A DNA stretch of 64,000 nt, from assembly GCA_033064195.1 (NCBI GenBank), contig JARBJD010000365.1:1-64000 (forward strand), written 5' to 3'. The notes under the pieces were generated by a model. That model saw nothing but the letters and a program-made list of their open reading frames with translations. It was not told the origin of the DNA and made no database searches. A program made the position numbers and the translations under genes. Below are positions 51,463 through 61,056 of the stretch, one piece after another. This DNA is from Blattamonas nauphoetae (lineage: Eukaryota; Preaxostyla; Oxymonadida). Positions within the stretch are counted from its first letter, which is position 1. Each line of letters begins with the position of its first letter.

Positions 51463-54400
51463 ATGGTCTCCGTCTCGCTAATGCTCTGCCTGTTTCGACA
51501 CACCTTGGCGACCACTACCAATACACAGCAGTTCAACAAAGTCAGAACACACTTGACCACTGAAACAAGTGCTAAAGATCTGACATCAGTCTTGGGGGAA
51601 ACATGGAACATGACAGTATCTAAATGGAACGGAATTGATGTTATCTACATCGCAGAAGGAACATATGTTGGTAATGATATCGAAATCATTCATCGATCTC
51701 TTGAACTGTCAGGCCAACGATCCTCTGGAAGAAACGCGTCTAGGACACGAATTCTTCCATCAAATGAATCAAAAAGAAAGATGATTGACAACATACAAGC
51801 CATGGAACGTTCCGTGTTTTCATTGACAAACTCAACTCTGTCACTGAAATCGCTCCATCTTTCACTCGTCGACTCTTCTGAAGAAGAAAAAAAGCTACAG
51901 CTGAACGAAAAGAGAGCACCAAGGCTGGTAGTTGTGTCAAGCAGCATACTGACGATATCTGAAAGTAGAATTGAAACATCACGATGGACAAGTACGATTC
52001 TGATTTCTCCTTCGACATCCAAGGAATTAGCAGTAGAATCATCAGTTGTGGTAAGTCAATGCCGGATCTCGAATGATATTGGGGAGTTGCGAGGTCTTGT
52101 GGAAACAGAGGCATTTCCAGCCATCGGAGAGTCGATTTCAGTGTCGATTGTTGGATGTTCGTTTGACTCGCAGGCAGTTCTCGGAAAGGACGGAATTGGC
52201 CTCTCACTGACACAAAATGTTCAGAAAAGTGCAGAAGAGGTTGTAATGATCTCGTCATCGCTGATTGGTTGCTCGTTTGTGAACATGAGTTCGATTGGCT
52301 CATCCAACCAGCCACACCTGTCGCATCTGTCCCAGAAGATGTTGGGATGTGTTGTGTCATTGACAAGTGAACATTTGTCTGGATCGACGCTTCGAGACGT
52401 GAACTCTGGAGGGTCAGTTTTGTGCTCAAATTCTTCCTTCTCCACCCTCCTCTCCTCCCCCAACACCGACCCAGACTCCTCACAAGGCACAGTCACCAGA
52501 CCTGGTCAAGATCCAGAGACATTCGAGGATGGCACAACATATTCCTTCCTTTATGAATCCCCCGATTTCGACCTCATGGCAACCTCGGCCCTTTTTTTGA
52601 ACTGCCGCTTTACTGGTGCCGACTATGCATCTGCTCGCCCACTCACGTTCCAATTCTACTCAGGAACAATCTCCGTCCTCGTCTGCTCCTTCACTGGCGT
52701 TTCCACCACTGTTTCGGGTGGATCACTAAGTGTCTTCGCCACAGACAATTACGACCGCATTTGTTTCACAGCCACCTCGTCGAACTTCACGTCCTGTTCA
52801 TCGACCAAGTCTGGTGGAGTGATGGCGATTACTGTCACCGACCATGTTCTCATCGAGTCTTGTCGCTTCGAGAACTGTTCGACAACTGCTGGCACTGGTT
52901 CGGATGGTGGCGCGATCGAGCTTTGGAAGGTCGCCGGTGGCAGTTTCGTCGCCAAGCGATTGGAATTGGTTGATTGTGTCTTCACAGGCTGCAAGGCGGG
53001 CTCACGTGGAGCTGGAGTGTTTGTTGGAGGAGCATTCGATCTGTCTGTCGTCGACACCACTTTTGAACAATGCGAGATCGTCACAGGATCTTCCAAAGCG
53101 TTTGGAGGAGGGATTTGTGTGAATGGGGGGACAGTGCTGACGGTGGAGAGAGGCCACTTCATTGGATGCTCGTCCCGGCAGGAAGGAGGTGCCATTTCAT
53201 CAATCAACCAGATTGGTCTCACTGTCTCCGACACTCTCGTGAAAGAATGCTTCTCAGGAACGACTGGTGCGATCTATCACTCCAGCTCAGACGAAAAAGA
53301 CCATCTTTCGTTCTCGTGTGTGTACTTTGATGGGAATGCAATTGGTGAAGACACATTCCTCTTCCCATCCTCTTTGGATTTAGAAGAGAACACCACCAAC
53401 TTCCCTGATATGGCCATCATGTTCACTGGCACCAATCCGTTGCCCACGCTCGAGTTTGAGAATTGCTTCACCACAATCAGTCCTGACTCAACTGGAATGA
53501 TCATCGGAAGAACTGATGCTGAATCAGGTTTGTACAAAGAAGTTCGACATTGGGACGAGGAGTTCAACAATATTGGTCCGCTTCTGACAGCTGCACCAAC
53601 AGCGAGATTGAATGAAGAGACAGGAAAGATTGAGTTGGAGATGAAGGGGAAGACACCGCTGACATCACAGGAATATGAAGTGACAATGAAGGACGAACGT
53701 GGAACGGAACAACAATTCAGAATGATGTTCTCAGATGGGACAGGGACTCTCCTTTCCGATTCAGAATCCCCTAATCTTCAATGCAACACAAGTTACACTA
53801 TCACAAAGATTGTTGGAGTTGTTCCCGAATACTGTTCTTCAACTCTGTCCAATGCCATCACAGTACATGTCGCTCAGTGGACCTTCAACCTCGCCGCAAC
53901 TCCCGACTTCCTCACATTCACGACACCGAGCGAATCATCAATCACCACACCTGAAATTCCCTCCTTCTCCACACTTCAAGACGCGACAGCCAGGATCATT
54001 GAATCTGACCCCCAATTAGCCTACGTTATTCTCCACTTCGACAAAGAAGTGAGCGGATCGTATGACTTTGTTGTTTTGGAAGAAGGGAAACCTGTAACAC
54101 TCACCATCAACAACGAAGTTAGCTCGAAGTTCGGAGGAACGAAGGAGTTCAAAGTGATTGGAGATGGGAAGCTACTGACACACGACATGACATACACAAT
54201 CGAATCAATTCTTCCAACACCGGGAACCGAGTCGATGACAACAAATGTCCACATGAACGAGACGATCACATTCCACATCCCAAAGTCATCGTTTGATCCA
54301 AAGAAAGCTCTGTCAGCGGAAACGAAAAGACTGCTGAGCTGGCTGATACCACTGATCGCATGTCTGCTGGTTGCACTCGTCCTCGCCGTCATCATCATCG

Positions 54401-55347
54401 TTCTCCTCCGCCGACGACAGCAGAAGAATACTCAACCAGCTCAGAAAGAGATGGAAGAACAAGACCAACTCCAAATCGAAGACAAGATGGAAGTGGTCGA
54501 AGTGGAATACACTAATCGAGTCATCAAAACGGATGGACTTGGACACCCATCGCCAGCGCCGTCGGATGCACAATCAACACGGGAGAACCCGTCGCAAGGT
54601 GAACTGAAGGATCAGACACAAGCAGAGTGGGTGGAGGTAATGGGGTGCAGTGGAGCGTTTGAAATATCGGCTGCTCCAATGTCGAACACGCTCTATTCAG
54701 TGTTGCACAAAGAACATCGGGAGATTGGGAAGCGAGGGATTGGAATACAGATAGTGAATGGATTGAAGCAGGTTGTGGATCATCGAGGATGGAGTGATGT
54801 TCTGACTCGCCTTTCCTCTCACTGGATTCTGATTGACACAGCAGGAAATGTTCAACTGAAACTGCAAATGAATGCGTCAGAAGCAGAACAAGAAGCAGCA
54901 CAGGCTCAAATGCAGAACCCAAACATCGCTGGAAACGAGAATGAACAACACGGCCATGAAACAAGAGGACCAGTTGGAAACGAAGAGAAAGAGAAGTCGG
55001 GAATGGATGGTCTTCGATGGCGAGCGCCTGAAGTTGTGGCATCAGGTGTTGGAGGACAAGTGGATGGACACAAAGCGTCAGTTTTTAGTCTTGGCCTTGT
55101 GTTGTGGGAGATTGAGACTGGACAAGTGCCATTTGGCGAAGTGGATGCAGTGAATGCTCAGCGACAATCGGGAACAGGAATCGGACCAAAAATGGAATCA
55201 CTTCAAAACACGGAGTTTGTGTCGCTGATCCATCGCTGTGTTTCAGTAAACCCGAAAGACCGACCAACACTCTCTGAAATTGGAGAGTTCCTCTCTTCTC
55301 ATCAAGATGACACAAATGGTGAGTCTCGAAACGAGATGAAGGACTAA
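51463..55347 (+). CDS. Beta-helix receptor pseudokinase, compact form, 1294 aa
   Basis: Intronless. Signal peptide MVSVSLMLCLFRHTLATT. Residues about 40-690 are beta-helix (ALFLNCRFTGADYA, ITDHVLIESCRFENC type coils). Two Ig-like modules follow (about 708-800 and 830-935), matching those repeated in the 2599-aa protein (SDGTGTLLSDSESPNLQCNT). The transmembrane helix is at about 957-981 (LIPLIACLLVALVLAVIIIV), then LLRRRQQ. The cytosolic kinase-like domain (about 1080-1285) has TLYSVLHKEHREIG, LSSHWILIDTAGNVQLKL where HRD and DFG would stand, RWRAPEV (about 1186), VFSLGLVLWEIETGQVPFGE and CVSVNPKDRPTLSEI. The Gly loop, Lys and catalytic Asp are absent, so it is a predicted pseudokinase receptor. 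It is the shortest family member here and the simplest for defining the architecture. Confidence 0.85.
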   Translation: MVSVSLMLCLFRHTLATTTNTQQFNKVRTHLTTETSAKDLTSVLGETWNMTVSKWNGIDVIYIAEGTYVGNDIEIIHRSLELSGQRSSGRNASRTRILPSNESKRKMIDNIQAMERSVFSLTNSTLSLKSLHLSLVDSSEEEKKLQLNEKRAPRLVVVSSSILTISESRIETSRWTSTILISPSTSKELAVESSVVVSQCRISNDIGELRGLVETEAFPAIGESISVSIVGCSFDSQAVLGKDGIGLSLTQNVQKSAEEVVMISSSLIGCSFVNMSSIGSSNQPHLSHLSQKMLGCVVSLTSEHLSGSTLRDVNSGGSVLCSNSSFSTLLSSPNTDPDSSQGTVTRPGQDPETFEDGTTYSFLYESPDFDLMATSALFLNCRFTGADYASARPLTFQFYSGTISVLVCSFTGVSTTVSGGSLSVFATDNYDRICFTATSSNFTSCSSTKSGGVMAITVTDHVLIESCRFENCSTTAGTGSDGGAIELWKVAGGSFVAKRLELVDCVFTGCKAGSRGAGVFVGGAFDLSVVDTTFEQCEIVTGSSKAFGGGICVNGGTVLTVERGHFIGCSSRQEGGAISSINQIGLTVSDTLVKECFSGTTGAIYHSSSDEKDHLSFSCVYFDGNAIGEDTFLFPSSLDLEENTTNFPDMAIMFTGTNPLPTLEFENCFTTISPDSTGMIIGRTDAESGLYKEVRHWDEEFNNIGPLLTAAPTARLNEETGKIELEMKGKTPLTSQEYEVTMKDERGTEQQFRMMFSDGTGTLLSDSESPNLQCNTSYTITKIVGVVPEYCSSTLSNAITVHVAQWTFNLAATPDFLTFTTPSESSITTPEIPSFSTLQDATARIIESDPQLAYVILHFDKEVSGSYDFVVLEEGKPVTLTINNEVSSKFGGTKEFKVIGDGKLLTHDMTYTIESILPTPGTESMTTNVHMNETITFHIPKSSFDPKKALSAETKRLLSWLIPLIACLLVALVLAVIIIVLLRRRQQKNTQPAQKEMEEQDQLQIEDKMEVVEVEYTNRVIKTDGLGHPSPAPSDAQSTRENPSQGELKDQTQAEWVEVMGCSGAFEISAAPMSNTLYSVLHKEHREIGKRGIGIQIVNGLKQVVDHRGWSDVLTRLSSHWILIDTAGNVQLKLQMNASEAEQEAAQAQMQNPNIAGNENEQHGHETRGPVGNEEKEKSGMDGLRWRAPEVVASGVGGQVDGHKASVFSLGLVLWEIETGQVPFGEVDAVNAQRQSGTGIGPKMESLQNTEFVSLIHRCVSVNPKDRPTLSEIGEFLSSHQDDTNGESRNEMKD

Positions 55348-56374
55348 GCATCGTGATTGTGAGGACTAGTTGTCTCTTTACCCACTCTTGATTCATCGGG
55401 ATGTTCGTTTCCCGTCACACTCTTCAGTTCTCTCCATTCTCATCTTCTTTCCGCTTAACTCAATTCTTAATTTCATGTCCGATTTTCTCTATCATACATC
55501 CGCTTCTCTATCATACATCCTCTTCTCTATCATACAACCTCTTTTTTTGTTCTTCTTTCGTTTCTCTTGATGTCAGGATTCATCGCTGTTGATTTCATGA
55601 ACAGCAACAATGCGGTTGCTCTGTCTGCATGGATCGTGTTGTTCTACCCGTCGTTCCTTTCTCTTTGTGATTATTTTGCTCCACTTCCATCTTGTTGTTC
55701 TACTCTTTGAAGTGGGACTGTGTGAAGATTGTTCTGAAGTTCTCATTCTTTCTGGAGTCTCTTTCAACTCAATTCTGTTCCCATGTTCATCTTGGTAGAC
55801 TTTCAATTGAGTATTCAGAATCGAGAATTGAAACTGTGAGAATTACAGATTAAACTGATAAGTATGTCGTTATGATGTTAAGTTGTCCTGTCCTCCTCAC
55901 TTTCTGTCCGTCCTCCTCTTTTTCTTGTCCGATTCTGAAATTGAAAGAAAATTGAAAATTTTGGATATTTCCAGTGATAAAAGTGCATTTTAGGATCGAA
56001 TTTGGCTTGATTTTGCAAAAAACGTGAAAATCAACGAAGTCGATCCAACAAATCACATTGAGGGTTGATCACGGATCGAATCTTCTCGAATACTTTTGTT
56101 ACCGATGAAATGTTGCGAAATACAGAATACGAAAGAAGTTAGAAGGAAGTGGACGGAGTAGTGATGAAACAAGCACTCTTCTTCGCCTTTACACAACTAC
56201 CTCAGGTTGGGTCGGAACAAATGGAAGAAAATGAGTGAAGATACTGCGGAATTCATCCGGTTAGCGTAGAAAACCCGAGGGAACAGCTTGACGTTGGCGA
56301 AATTTGATTTGAAATGAAGTGAGAGATGAAGCAATCGATATATTTAGAATTGAGTGGGTGAATGGGAGTGAACG
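55348..56374. other. Intergenic region, nothing recognised
   Basis: About 1 kb of AT-rich sequence between the 1294-aa gene and the minisatellite. It starts with pyrimidine-rich repeats (tctatcatacatcc three times near 55488-55540), probably 3' untranslated sequence. The remaining ORFs are short and without coding character. Confidence 0.45.
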
Positions 56375-57468
56375 CGCGATCGTGGAGAGGAGGGAATGTG
56401 CGATCGTGGAGAGCAGGGACGCGCGATCGTGTAGAGGAGGGAGTGTGAGATCGTGGAGAGGAGGGACGCGCGATCGTGGAGAGGAGGGAGTGCGCGATCG
56501 TGGAGAGGAGGGAGTGCGCGATCGTGGAGAGAAGGGACGGAAGATCGTTAAGAGGAGGGAGTGTGCGTTCGAGTAGAGCAGGGAGTGCGCGATCGTGGAG
56601 AGCAGGGAGTGCGCGATCGTGGAGAGGAGGGAGTGTGAGATCGTGGAGAGGAGGGAGTGTGCGATCGTGGAGAGCAGGGAGTGTGCGATCGTGGAGAGCA
56701 GGGAGTGCGCGATCGTGGAGAGGAGGAAGTGTGCGATCGTGGAGAGGAGGGACGGAAGATCGTTAAGAGGAGGGAGTGTGCGTTCGAGTAGAGCAGGGAG
56801 TGCGCGATCGTGGAGAGGAGGGAGTGTGCGTTCGAGTAGAGCAGGGAGTGTGCGATCGTGGAGAGGAGGGAGTGTGCGTTCGAGTAGAGCAGGGAGTGCG
56901 CGATCGTGGAGAGGAGGAAGTGTGCGATCGTGGAGAGGAGGGAGTGTGCGATCGTGGAGAGGAGGGAGTGTGCGATCGTGGAGAGGAGGGAGTGTGCGAT
57001 CGTGGAGAGGAGGAGTGTGCGATCGAGTAGAGCAGGGAGTGCGCGATCGTGGAGAGGAGGGAGTGTGCGTTCGAGTAGAGCAGGGAGTGCGCGATCGTGG
57101 AGAGCAGGGAGTGTGCGATCGTGGAGAGGAGGGAGGGAGTGTGCGATCGTGGAGAGGAGGGAGTGTGCGATCGTGGAGAGGAGGGAGTGTGCGATCGTGG
57201 AGAGGAGGGAGTGTGCGATCGTGGAGAGGAGGGAGTGTGCGCGATCGTGGAGAGGAGGGAGTGTGCGATCGTGGAGAGGAGGGAGTGTGCGATCGTGGAG
57301 AGGAGGGAGTGTGCGATCGTGGAGAGGAGGGAGTGTGCGATCGTGGAGAGGAGGGAGTGTGCGATCGTGGAGAGGAGGGACGGAAGATCGTGAAGAGGAG
57401 GGACGGAAGATCGTGGAGAGGAGGGAGTGGGCGATCGAGGAGAGGAAGGACGGGAGATCGTGGAGAGT
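56375..57468. repeat. 24-bp minisatellite with CGATCG core, about 45 copies
   Basis: The unit begins GCGATCGTGGAGAGG and ends agggagtgt, 24 bp in all. Variants include gcgttcgagtagagc, gacggaagatcgtta and gagcaggg. Because 24 is a multiple of three and the unit seldom forms a stop, five or six frames are largely open for about 1 kb, giving false 8-residue repeats (CAIVERRE on plus, TLPPLHDR on minus). No promoter or start context supports a gene. Confidence 0.95.
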
Positions 57469-57470
57469 GA

Positions 57471-57660
57471 AAGTTCCTGTCGGCATTCCGAGTCCACTCT
57501 GAGTGTATCTCACGTAGTCAGGACTACTGTGTCGAGAGTGGTTGTGAAGCGCGTCAGTGATGGCCTGTCCGGTGAAGTGAACGACAGTACCATCAGAACG
57601 AGGTGATTGGGATAAGGTGACCACTGTTGAGGGTGATGACGCATGTTGAGAGGAATATTA
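57471..57660. other. Flank between minisatellite and retrotransposon
   Basis: About 190 bp of single-copy-looking sequence. It ends in AATATTAGGGTTTAATGG, where the telomere-like TTAGGGTTTA marks the 3' end of retrotransposon copy 1. Confidence 0.5.
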
Positions 57661-60600
57661 GGGTTTAATGGCGGATGCTGAAGTGCTGAATCAGGAACGA
57701 AAAGCGAAAGAAAAGAATAATAAAAGTTACTCGCCCTTGGAGGGGCCGTTGAGTCTGCCCGCACCAGTTTCTCTTACCACTGGTCGGGACCCATCTGGGG
57801 GCTGCCGCTTCCTTGCACCAGCTTTGGGCTGAGTCTTGGGTCTTCCACGGCACTTGGGTGGGGGGTCCGTTCGAGGGCTGTCGGGAGCCCATGTGGGGTC
57901 ACCTTCCTGGGAGAGAGAGTCATCACAAGAAGATGAGAAAGAAGAAGAGGGAGTCAATTTCTTCCTTCGTCCTGTTCGCGGGACTTGCTTCTTGGGTCTT
58001 GCCCGCTTTGGTCTGGCAAAGTTCGGAGCTATTGACTTGTCATCTTGTTTGGGAGTGGGTATCTTGCGCTTCGGTCTGAGAGTCCTTGGTGGGAGGTTGC
58101 CCTTGGAGGGACACTTGTGTGGAGTGACTTCCTCATCAATCGTCAAGTCAACGAAAGTTTTCCTTTTTGAGCCATTTTGGGGCTGGCCCGGGTCGTTGTG
58201 GTCGTCGTCGGAATCCAACTCGATCAGAACAGCCGAGGGCGGTATTTGAGTTTGGGGTGTTCTGGTGGACTTTGAGGAGCCCGGAATTGAGTTGGGTGAA
58301 ATTGAAGGTGGAGGAGTGAAAGAGGTCGGAAGTGGATCTGAACCGAATGTGATCTGCTCCAGAGAGGGCTCAATGTCAATGTCGATATCAGGGAGGGTCA
58401 GCCCAGGAGGGGGCATCTGGCTGACTTCGGCATCTTGTGTAGTCGACCCAGGAATGGGCAAGAGACCGACTTCGGCATCACTTGGAGTCAGCCCTGGGGC
58501 GGGCTCTTGATCAACTTTGACATCGGTTGGGGGTAACCCGAAGATGATATCTTGAACGACTTCGGCATCATTGGAAGGGAGTTCAACAATCATCACCTGA
58601 CCAACATCGGCATCTTTTTGAGTCGACCCTTGGAGGGGCAATTGGGTGGCGTCGACATCCATTGGAGTTGGCCCAAATTGGGGTTGAATGGAAAAATCAC
58701 AAACGGGTGGATTGTCTTCCGAAAAGAGTTCCTCGAATGATATTTCGGGTTTCTCGTCAATCCTTCGCTCTGACAACTCCCTGTGTGAAAAGTTGGTTGA
58801 ATCAGGTTCACAGCGGGTACTGGTCAAAGACATTGGATTTTCGAGATTTGGCCCCGAAATGGGCAAATCACTGTCGGAACAATCAACTTCCATTCCTGCA
58901 TAAACGAGATCACTGTCCACGGATTGGGCCAATTCGTGATCGGAACTGTCCCTTTCCATGGTCTCGACAATGTGCTCTTCTGGTGACGTGGAGGTCATAG
59001 TGACCGTTGAGCCCTCAGAAGGGTCAAGAGTTGGAAGTTGAGAGGGGAACTCTGAAGATGAAGTTGGAGCCACGGGGGGCGGTTGAGAAACTTTATGTTC
59101 AGAGTTGGGTTGTGGAACATAATAAAACCGAGGAGTGAAAATGATGGAAGTTAGTCGGGTGAGGGTGGGAGCGTGTTTTTCAACTGATTGGTTATTTGCC
59201 GGGAGGTTGAGCGTAAGTTGATGATTTGAAGATTTTTGAGATGGCCCTGGGAGGGGCGCTTGAGGCGGTCCAAGAGGAGGTGAAGAAGAAGGTGAAGTTG
59301 AGGGGGGGCCCTGAGAGGGCAAAGCAAGATTTGGTTGTTGAGAAGGAAGAGTCACTGCACTGAGTAAATATGTTGTGCTTGGTGAGGGTTGGATGTTGAG
59401 CCCATTTTGGGCATCTTGTTGAACTGAAAAATTTTGAAGACTCCATGTGAGTTTTTGACAGACACGACGTTCCATGATGCATCTGCTCTGTTCCAAGACA
59501 AGAGAGGTCATTTGGAGGAGGTGGTAGACTTGGGCTGATTTGTGCCCGTCTCGGGCCACCTTCTTCATGAAATCCAGAAACAGTTCCATGTTATCCCCAA
59601 GCTGACCATTCTCACTGATCCCAATGCCAATCACCTTGTGTTCTTGTCCAAGTTTCTTGTAGTGTTTGAACTTGCCCTCTTCAGCCTGGTTAACAGCTGC
59701 TCGAGGGTCGGGGAGGAGACCCCGGTGGAGGGCATTTGGGATGTCTTGGGCGATTGTCAAGTCGAGCCCAAAGGTGAGAGTGTTCCCTGAGCGGTCACCA
59801 CCCTGGAGGAGGTTAGTGACGAATTTGTGATTGCTCACTTGGGTTGTGATAGTGACTCGGATGTCAGCAATGGCCCCAGCGGGTCTGGGCTTTGTGCCCA
59901 AATTGATCCCATCCATCCAAACAGGCTTTTCCAACTCAGTGACCACATTGGGTATCTGTTGAAGAAGACGGTTCAACCAAAGTTTGATTGTGGTGTGCCG
60001 GGCTGTCCTTGCGGATCCATTGATTTGACAGCAGGAGGCATAGTCGACCCGAAATTGGACTGAACAAAGTGGGCAAGGTACAGAGTAGTTCAAATTCCTT
60101 CCTTGTTTATCCAGCAGTGTTTTCCCCAATTCGTACGATGTGGGCTCTTTGAGCATTCTGTAGTTGAGAGAGTTCAGAATGGTGTCGTTGTCCAAAACAT
60201 GGAATTTGTCCACAGGCATCATGGTGACCCAAAAATGGGCTCGACTTGCACAGATCGTGGCATGTCGATTTTGAGCCCAATCTGGGAGAGGGTCTCTCCA
60301 TTGGGTCAATTTGTCCTTTTCCAACAGACGAACCATCTTCCCCTGCCCGCGTCGGGCTTTTTCAAATTGGTCAGGATTCAGCATGTTGATGACTGAAATG
60401 ACCATCTGAAGGGGGCTGAATGTCGATGATGGTGGTTCCTGCCCGAGTTGGAATGAAGCCCCAGATGGGTTGGGGTTGGCTTGCCAGAGGAAGGGCCGTC
60501 TTGACGTCATGGCATGGACAAGGGAAGGAATGTTTGAGCCCGCGAATGAGCTGAAGCCAAGTCCACCATCTTCAACGTTGGCATGGATCAGAATTGAGTT

Positions 60601-61056
60601 CGACTGTGGGAGATGGAAGAAAGTGAGCAGATGCGTGATGAGAAGATCATCAGCCTGACGAAGGACATGCCCCGAAATGGGCAGAGTTCGAAGAAGATGA
60701 AGGGGTCGAACGTTGATACACTGTCTCAGAAGGAGTAGATGTGCTTGATGTGACAACAGCCCCAGGAAGGGCAGCAAGTCATCTGACTTTTTGACTTTGT
60801 CGAAAAACATTTGATCTCGTTCATTTTGGTCCCTTTTGAGAAGTGTCCCCAGAAGGTGCATTGAAGTCGTTGGGGTGATTGTTGAACCCATGAGCCCAAA
60901 TGGGGCAGTTGAGATTTGCCCCTCCAGAATGGAGACAGCCACAGTCTTGGCTGGGTTGAGTTGAAGCCCATGTTCAATGAGGGAATTGTGAAGACGGACC
61001 ATGGAGGTTGTGAGAGTCTGTAGTGAAGAAGCCACAATGACCAAGTCATCCAAATA
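57661..61056 (-). mobile_element. Non-LTR retrotransposon copy 1, 5'-truncated
   Basis: The element lies on the minus strand. Its 3' untranslated part (57661-57726) is about 65 bp and ends TAAACCCT without a poly-A tail. Its 5' end is cut inside the reverse transcriptase at the YLDD motif (61056), where it abuts the 3' end of copy 2 directly. 5' truncation is typical of target-primed reverse transcription. The coding body is described separately. Confidence 0.8.
57727..61053 (-). CDS. Retrotransposon ORF: RT end, Cys/His cluster, PD-(D/E)XK nuclease, tail
   Basis: 1108 codons open at the 5' truncation (first codon TTG of YLDD, not a true start). Order: the YLDDLVIVASS catalytic motif of reverse transcriptase at the very start, then the thumb-like region (to about 250); CPLC with CC and a following His (about 324-350), like the zinc knuckle before the nuclease in R2-type elements; a PD-(D/E)XK-like nuclease (about 390-485) with RPAGAIADIRV, LTFGLDLTIAQ, EEGKFKHYKKL; then a long low-complexity tail with repeats of DAEVxQxPxPGLTP. 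Near 943-970 come VLIELDSDDDH and FVDLTIDEE (SUMO-interaction-like), and near 1066 CRGRPK (AT-hook-like) among basic stretches. The nuclease would nick target DNA and the RT copy the RNA there; this copy cannot since most of the RT is gone. Confidence 0.75.
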   Translation of the reverse strand: MDDLVIVASSLQTLTTSMVRLHNSLIEHGLQLNPAKTVAVSILEGQISTAPFGLMGSTITPTTSMHLLGTLLKRDQNERDQMFFDKVKKSDDLLPFLGLLSHQAHLLLLRQCINVRPLHLLRTLPISGHVLRQADDLLITHLLTFFHLPQSNSILIHANVEDGGLGFSSFAGSNIPSLVHAMTSRRPFLWQANPNPSGASFQLGQEPPSSTFSPLQMVISVINMLNPDQFEKARRGQGKMVRLLEKDKLTQWRDPLPDWAQNRHATICASRAHFWVTMMPVDKFHVLDNDTILNSLNYRMLKEPTSYELGKTLLDKQGRNLNYSVPCPLCSVQFRVDYASCCQINGSARTARHTTIKLWLNRLLQQIPNVVTELEKPVWMDGINLGTKPRPAGAIADIRVTITTQVSNHKFVTNLLQGGDRSGNTLTFGLDLTIAQDIPNALHRGLLPDPRAAVNQAEEGKFKHYKKLGQEHKVIGIGISENGQLGDNMELFLDFMKKVARDGHKSAQVYHLLQMTSLVLEQSRCIMERRVCQKLTWSLQNFSVQQDAQNGLNIQPSPSTTYLLSAVTLPSQQPNLALPSQGPPSTSPSSSPPLGPPQAPLPGPSQKSSNHQLTLNLPANNQSVEKHAPTLTRLTSIIFTPRFYYVPQPNSEHKVSQPPPVAPTSSSEFPSQLPTLDPSEGSTVTMTSTSPEEHIVETMERDSSDHELAQSVDSDLVYAGMEVDCSDSDLPISGPNLENPMSLTSTRCEPDSTNFSHRELSERRIDEKPEISFEELFSEDNPPVCDFSIQPQFGPTPMDVDATQLPLQGSTQKDADVGQVMIVELPSNDAEVVQDIIFGLPPTDVKVDQEPAPGLTPSDAEVGLLPIPGSTTQDAEVSQMPPPGLTLPDIDIDIEPSLEQITFGSDPLPTSFTPPPSISPNSIPGSSKSTRTPQTQIPPSAVLIELDSDDDHNDPGQPQNGSKRKTFVDLTIDEEVTPHKCPSKGNLPPRTLRPKRKIPTPKQDDKSIAPNFARPKRARPKKQVPRTGRRKKLTPSSSFSSSCDDSLSQEGDPTWAPDSPRTDPPPKCRGRPKTQPKAGARKRQPPDGSRPVVRETGAGRLNGPSKGE

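Noticed and set aside
53735-54019. Short ORF inside the 1294-aa receptor gene
   Set aside because: It is a shadow of the Ig-like modules in the main frame.
56375-57468. CRISPR-like regular repeats
   Set aside because: Units are contiguous with no unique spacers, and the genome is eukaryotic.
56548-57624. Long repetitive ORFs on both strands (TLPPLHDR and CAIVERRE types)
   Set aside because: They arise from the 24-bp minisatellite, whose length is a multiple of three and whose unit seldom makes a stop.
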